Assembly (NCBI GenBank): GCA_900769765.1
Contig: CAAGHW010000016.1
Location: 1-34,439, forward strand
Length of the DNA stretch: 34,439 nt
Direction: 5' to 3'
Source of the DNA: Bacteroidaceae bacterium
Lineage (GTDB): Bacteria; Bacteroidota; Bacteroidia; Bacteroidales; Bacteroidaceae
The notes beneath the pieces are model-generated. The model did not search any database, was not told the origin of the DNA, and saw nothing but the letters and a program-made list of their open reading frames with translations. The stretch's first letter is position 1; each line of letters begins with the position of its first letter. Positions 32,021 through 34,439 of this stretch are shown here, piece by piece. The translations under genes were made by a program, and so were the position numbers.

Positions 32021-33010
32021 ATGGAAACAAAAGATAAGAAAAATAGTCCGGTAGTGGACGAAAATGTAAATGTTGAGAGTGAGGCGGTTGTGAATGAGGG
32101 GAATCCTGGTGCCGGCAAGGTCGAGGGAGAAAAGGAGGAGAGCAAATTTTTTGAAAAAGCCGTTGAGACAGCAAAAGTTATAGAAAAAGTAACATCCGGT
32201 GCCGCAAAAACTGCTGGAAAAGTTGTCGGTGGTGTAGCAAAATCGGCCGGCTTTTTTACGAATATAGTATCATTTTTTGTGGCTAATCTCCAGGCAATTT
32301 TGATTGCTATGGCCATAACGGTTGCAGCCGGTCTAGTCGGATATATTGTCAAGGATATGCTTGAAGGCCCCAAAATAGAGGATACTGCAAACATTGTTCA
32401 AGAGGTGAAGAAAATCTCGGAATTTACAACAGCTTGTTTCTACGAAGAGAGTATGATACAGGGCTCTAAGACTACAACAAAAAAGCATTGGTATGGTGAA
32501 AAGATAGATACAATAAAGCACGAGATTGTGCTGACTGCCAAGTGCAAGGTACGTGCCGGTTTCGACCTTTCAATGCTTGGCGAGAACGATTTGGTTGTTA
32601 AAGGTGATACCGTAAGTATAAAGTTGCCTGTTCCAAAGATTTTAGATGTAATAAGCAATCCGTCCGATTACAAGACATTTGAAGAGACTGGCGACTGGGG
32701 ACATGAAGAGATTGTTGCAATGCAGTCGGAGAGGAAAGAGATGGTTTTGGAGAATGCCCTCGAGCACAATATACTTGAGAAAGCCAACCAAATTGGTAAA
32801 GGACGCATTGTCACCCTTTTTCAAGGTTTGGGCTTTAACGTAATTAATGTTACACTCTCCGATATCCCTGCACGTGAGCAGGCACCGGCAGAACCAATTG
32901 TTGCAGCTCCTGCAGAGAACGCTCCTGCAGCGGAGCCGGTTCCTGCTGTTGAGGTTGTTCCTGCTGTAGAAGAACAGATGCCTATTGATACACTCTCACA
33001 AGTATTATAA
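32021..33010 (+). CDS. DUF4230-family membrane protein
   Basis: 329 residues. Residues 1-60 are acidic and low in complexity, about 60-80 a Gly/Ala/Lys stretch (SGAAKTAGKVVGGVAKSAG), about 84-110 a membrane segment (LQAILIAMAITVAAGLVGYI). The DUF4230 body follows (about 120-285) with CKVRAGFDLSMLG and KGDTVSIKLPVPKILDV, matching the same strands in the upstream lipoprotein, and GRIVTLFQGLGFNVINVTL matching its C-terminus. The tail (about 290-329) is Pro/Ala/Glu rich. With no signal peptide, the N-terminus is probably cytoplasmic and the DUF4230 part periplasmic. Fifty-two bases after the previous gene, and 19 before the next. Confidence 0.84.
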   Translation: METKDKKNSPVVDENVNVESEAVVNEGNPGAGKVEGEKEESKFFEKAVETAKVIEKVTSGAAKTAGKVVGGVAKSAGFFTNIVSFFVANLQAILIAMAITVAAGLVGYIVKDMLEGPKIEDTANIVQEVKKISEFTTACFYEESMIQGSKTTTKKHWYGEKIDTIKHEIVLTAKCKVRAGFDLSMLGENDLVVKGDTVSIKLPVPKILDVISNPSDYKTFEETGDWGHEEIVAMQSERKEMVLENALEHNILEKANQIGKGRIVTLFQGLGFNVINVTLSDIPAREQAPAEPIVAAPAENAPAAEPVPAVEVVPAVEEQMPIDTLSQVL

Positions 33011-33029
33011 TGCGACAAATGATATAATT

Positions 33030-33212
33030 ATGGTACTTTTTGATATAGGGGCTTTATTGTTCTTGACTGGCCTTTTTTTGGTAATATATACCCTCTTCAA
33101 GAAAGCACCTGGAGTAGCTATACTCTTCGTTATAATGTCGTTGATTGGAGGTGTGTTAATGCTTATTGCGTATTATGGGGTTATGGGCAACAAATCGATA
33201 TTTGATTTTTGA
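33030..33212 (+). CDS. Small two-helix membrane protein
   Basis: 60 residues starting MVLFDIGALLFLTGLFLVIY, with a second hydrophobic segment at about 29-48 (VAILFVIMSLIGGVLMLIAY) and a short basic turn (KKAP) between. I do not recognise the family. An in-frame ATG at 32985 would overlap the previous gene and add a polar stretch, so 33030 is preferred. Its place between a DUF4230 and an OmpA-type gene, with short gaps, suggests it belongs to the same operon. Confidence 0.65.
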   Translation: MVLFDIGALLFLTGLFLVIYTLFKKAPGVAILFVIMSLIGGVLMLIAYYGVMGNKSIFDF

Positions 33213-33258
33213 TTTTGCAATACAAACTAAAACATTAATAATATAAAACAAAAAGACT

Positions 33259-34439
33259 ATGGCAGATTTCACATTTGATGGTCGTGTAAAGGTAAAGACC
33301 TTAAAAGACGAATTTAAAAAGAACTTTGGCGCCACACTCCGTGTCTACACAAACATTGCTTGCGAGGGAGAGCAGGCTGCCGATGACGCAACACTTGCAT
33401 CAATCCGTGCAGAGGGCTGCTCTGGCGGCGAGCTCTCTGTTAAGGGAAACATGAAGGTAAGTTCTTTTGAAAAAAAGGTTGCCGAACTTTACGGTATTGG
33501 TGTTCAGGTGGCAAATGCCGATGATACAGAGTTTGCCGATGACGCAGCAACACTTATGGGTGCCGCTGCAACAGCATCGGCCGAGAGTGGTCACGGACAT
33601 GCTGTTGAAAAACCGGCTGCTGACGAGACACCCAAAGTAGAGGCTAGCGCTGCAGAACTTGCAAGTGCACGTGTAAGAGTTTACGGCAAGGCGCAGAACC
33701 GTACAGCATTGGGTATTGTGCATGCCTATATGGTAATGTATCCACAGGCTACATTGGAGGATTTGCGCAAGGCATTCCCTAATGCAATCAACCCTGATAA
33801 AGGCAGTGATGAAATTTTCATCTATGCCGAGGAGAAGGGTACTACAGGTGATTGGAACAACTATTTCAAGGGTGAGGACGAGTTGCTCACCACAGGTGAC
33901 GGCCGCAAAGTCGCGTTTGTGATGATGTGGACAAAGCCCAACTTCGAGCGCATTGTAGCTCACGCAAAACAGTATGGCATTCTTGTTGCCGATTTTGAGA
34001 AGGCCGATGGTGGAGCCAAGAAGGGTGGTTTCCGTCTCGAATATCTCAACGGTTATGTCCCACCTGTACCCGGAAAGAAAAAATCACTCCTTTGGTTGTG
34101 GATTCTACTTGTACTTTTGCTTGCTGTTGTTGCAGCAATCTTCGCATTGCGCAAACCCCAGGTTGTTGAGGTAGAAAAGGTTGTCGAGGTAGAGAAACTG
34201 GTTTATGTCGACAGGATTGAGGAGATTGAGAAGAACTTCAATGCTGCCCAGTTTGAACAGGGAAAGGCCGAACTCTCCGAGGATGCAAAGTTCGTGCTTC
34301 ATGACTTGGCAAAGGAGATGCAGAAGCATCCCGAGGTGAAGTTGCGCATCGTTGGTCACACATCGGCCGAGGGCGACCCTGCATTCAACCAGAAGCTTTC
34401 ACAGGCACGTGCTCAGGCAGCTGTCGATTTCATAGTTAG
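33259..34439 (+). CDS. Single-pass membrane protein with C-terminal OmpA-like domain, 3' end outside window
   Basis: Open to the window edge (393 codons). Residues about 1-95 form a domain with VKTLKDEFKKNFGATLRVY and GNMKVSSFEKKVAELYGIGV, two copies of a similar strand-helix unit. After an acidic linker, about 135-270 is a second domain (LGIVHAYMVMYPQATLEDL, FIYAEEKGTTGDWNNYF, GGFRLEYLNGYV) seen in Bacteroidales hypothetical proteins. A membrane segment at about 275-296 (SLLWLWILLVLLLAVVAAIF), a charged stretch of V-E-K repeats, and the OmpA-like domain follow (from about 324; LRIVGHTSAEGDPAFNQKLS, then QARAQAAVDF). OmpA domains bind peptidoglycan; the usual Asp of the GHTD motif is Ser here. 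Without a signal peptide the N-terminus should be cytoplasmic, linking cytoplasm to cell wall. Confidence 0.82.
   Translation, partial: MADFTFDGRVKVKTLKDEFKKNFGATLRVYTNIACEGEQAADDATLASIRAEGCSGGELSVKGNMKVSSFEKKVAELYGIGVQVANADDTEFADDAATLMGAAATASAESGHGHAVEKPAADETPKVEASAAELASARVRVYGKAQNRTALGIVHAYMVMYPQATLEDLRKAFPNAINPDKGSDEIFIYAEEKGTTGDWNNYFKGEDELLTTGDGRKVAFVMMWTKPNFERIVAHAKQYGILVADFEKADGGAKKGGFRLEYLNGYVPPVPGKKKSLLWLWILLVLLLAVVAAIFALRKPQVVEVEKVVEVEKLVYVDRIEEIEKNFNAAQFEQGKAELSEDAKFVLHDLAKEMQKHPEVKLRIVGHTSAEGDPAFNQKLSQARAQAAVDFIV

Overview
The window reads as chromosomal DNA of a member of Bacteroidales, probably an uncultured Bacteroidaceae or Prevotellaceae relative from a host-associated habitat; I cannot name a genus. 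The grounds are promoters of the Bacteroidetes type (-7 box TAnnTTTG, here often TATCTTCG, with a TTTG-like -33 box 19-20 bases upstream), starts with little Shine-Dalgarno sequence, BspA-type leucine-rich repeats, DUF4827, DUF4230 and DUF349 proteins, a shared C-terminal surface-sorting-like tail, and the gene order ruvX-def-TPR-thrS-infC-rpmI-rplT. No tRNA, rRNA, CRISPR array, transposase or phage gene is visible.

Layout. 1-1911 (minus): a GH33-type sialidase cut by the window edge. 2045-8124: housekeeping genes rpe, a ComEC-like channel, a DHH/NrnA-like phosphoesterase, a DUF4827 lipoprotein and glmM, closed by a strong terminator. 8354-12899: three secreted proteins apparently in one operon: a BspA-type LRR protein, a dockerin-bearing protein and a protein with a cohesin-like N-terminal region. 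13107-19656: ruvX, def, a large TPR protein, thrS, infC, rpmI and rplT, with internal promoters and terminators. 19855-20108: a structured RNA with its own promoter and terminator just downstream of rplT, fitting the Bacteroidales-1 RNA class. 20172-24815: a 1547-residue modular clan GH-D (GH36-like) glycosidase. 25049-28687: a DUF349 repeat protein convergent with an S41 processing protease.

28756-34439 is the least explained part. A small putative regulator and a membrane-anchored Ser/Thr kinase diverge from one promoter region. A 771-base non-coding interval follows, holding a dispersed-type repeat and a second, unrecognised structured RNA (about 31106-31318) with its own promoter, GNRA hairpin, long closing helix, possible pseudoknot and terminator. 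Then come two DUF4230 proteins, a 60-residue membrane protein and an OmpA-type protein that runs off the window. Kinase, second DUF4230 protein and OmpA-type protein all have a cytoplasmic N-terminus, one membrane segment and a predicted periplasmic C-terminus, which suggests an envelope-associated module.

How it works together (inference): the sialidase, the GH36-like enzyme and the LRR/dockerin/cohesin-like proteins look like surface or secreted proteins for host-glycan use or attachment. Three of them (8354-10906, 11808-12899, 20172-24815) end in the same kind of tail (YDLxGR...GIYIxxGxK...VK), so they probably share one export and anchoring route. The best candidates for something undescribed are the RNA at 31106-31318 with its downstream DUF4230/OmpA genes, and the adjacent dockerin and cohesin-like pair.
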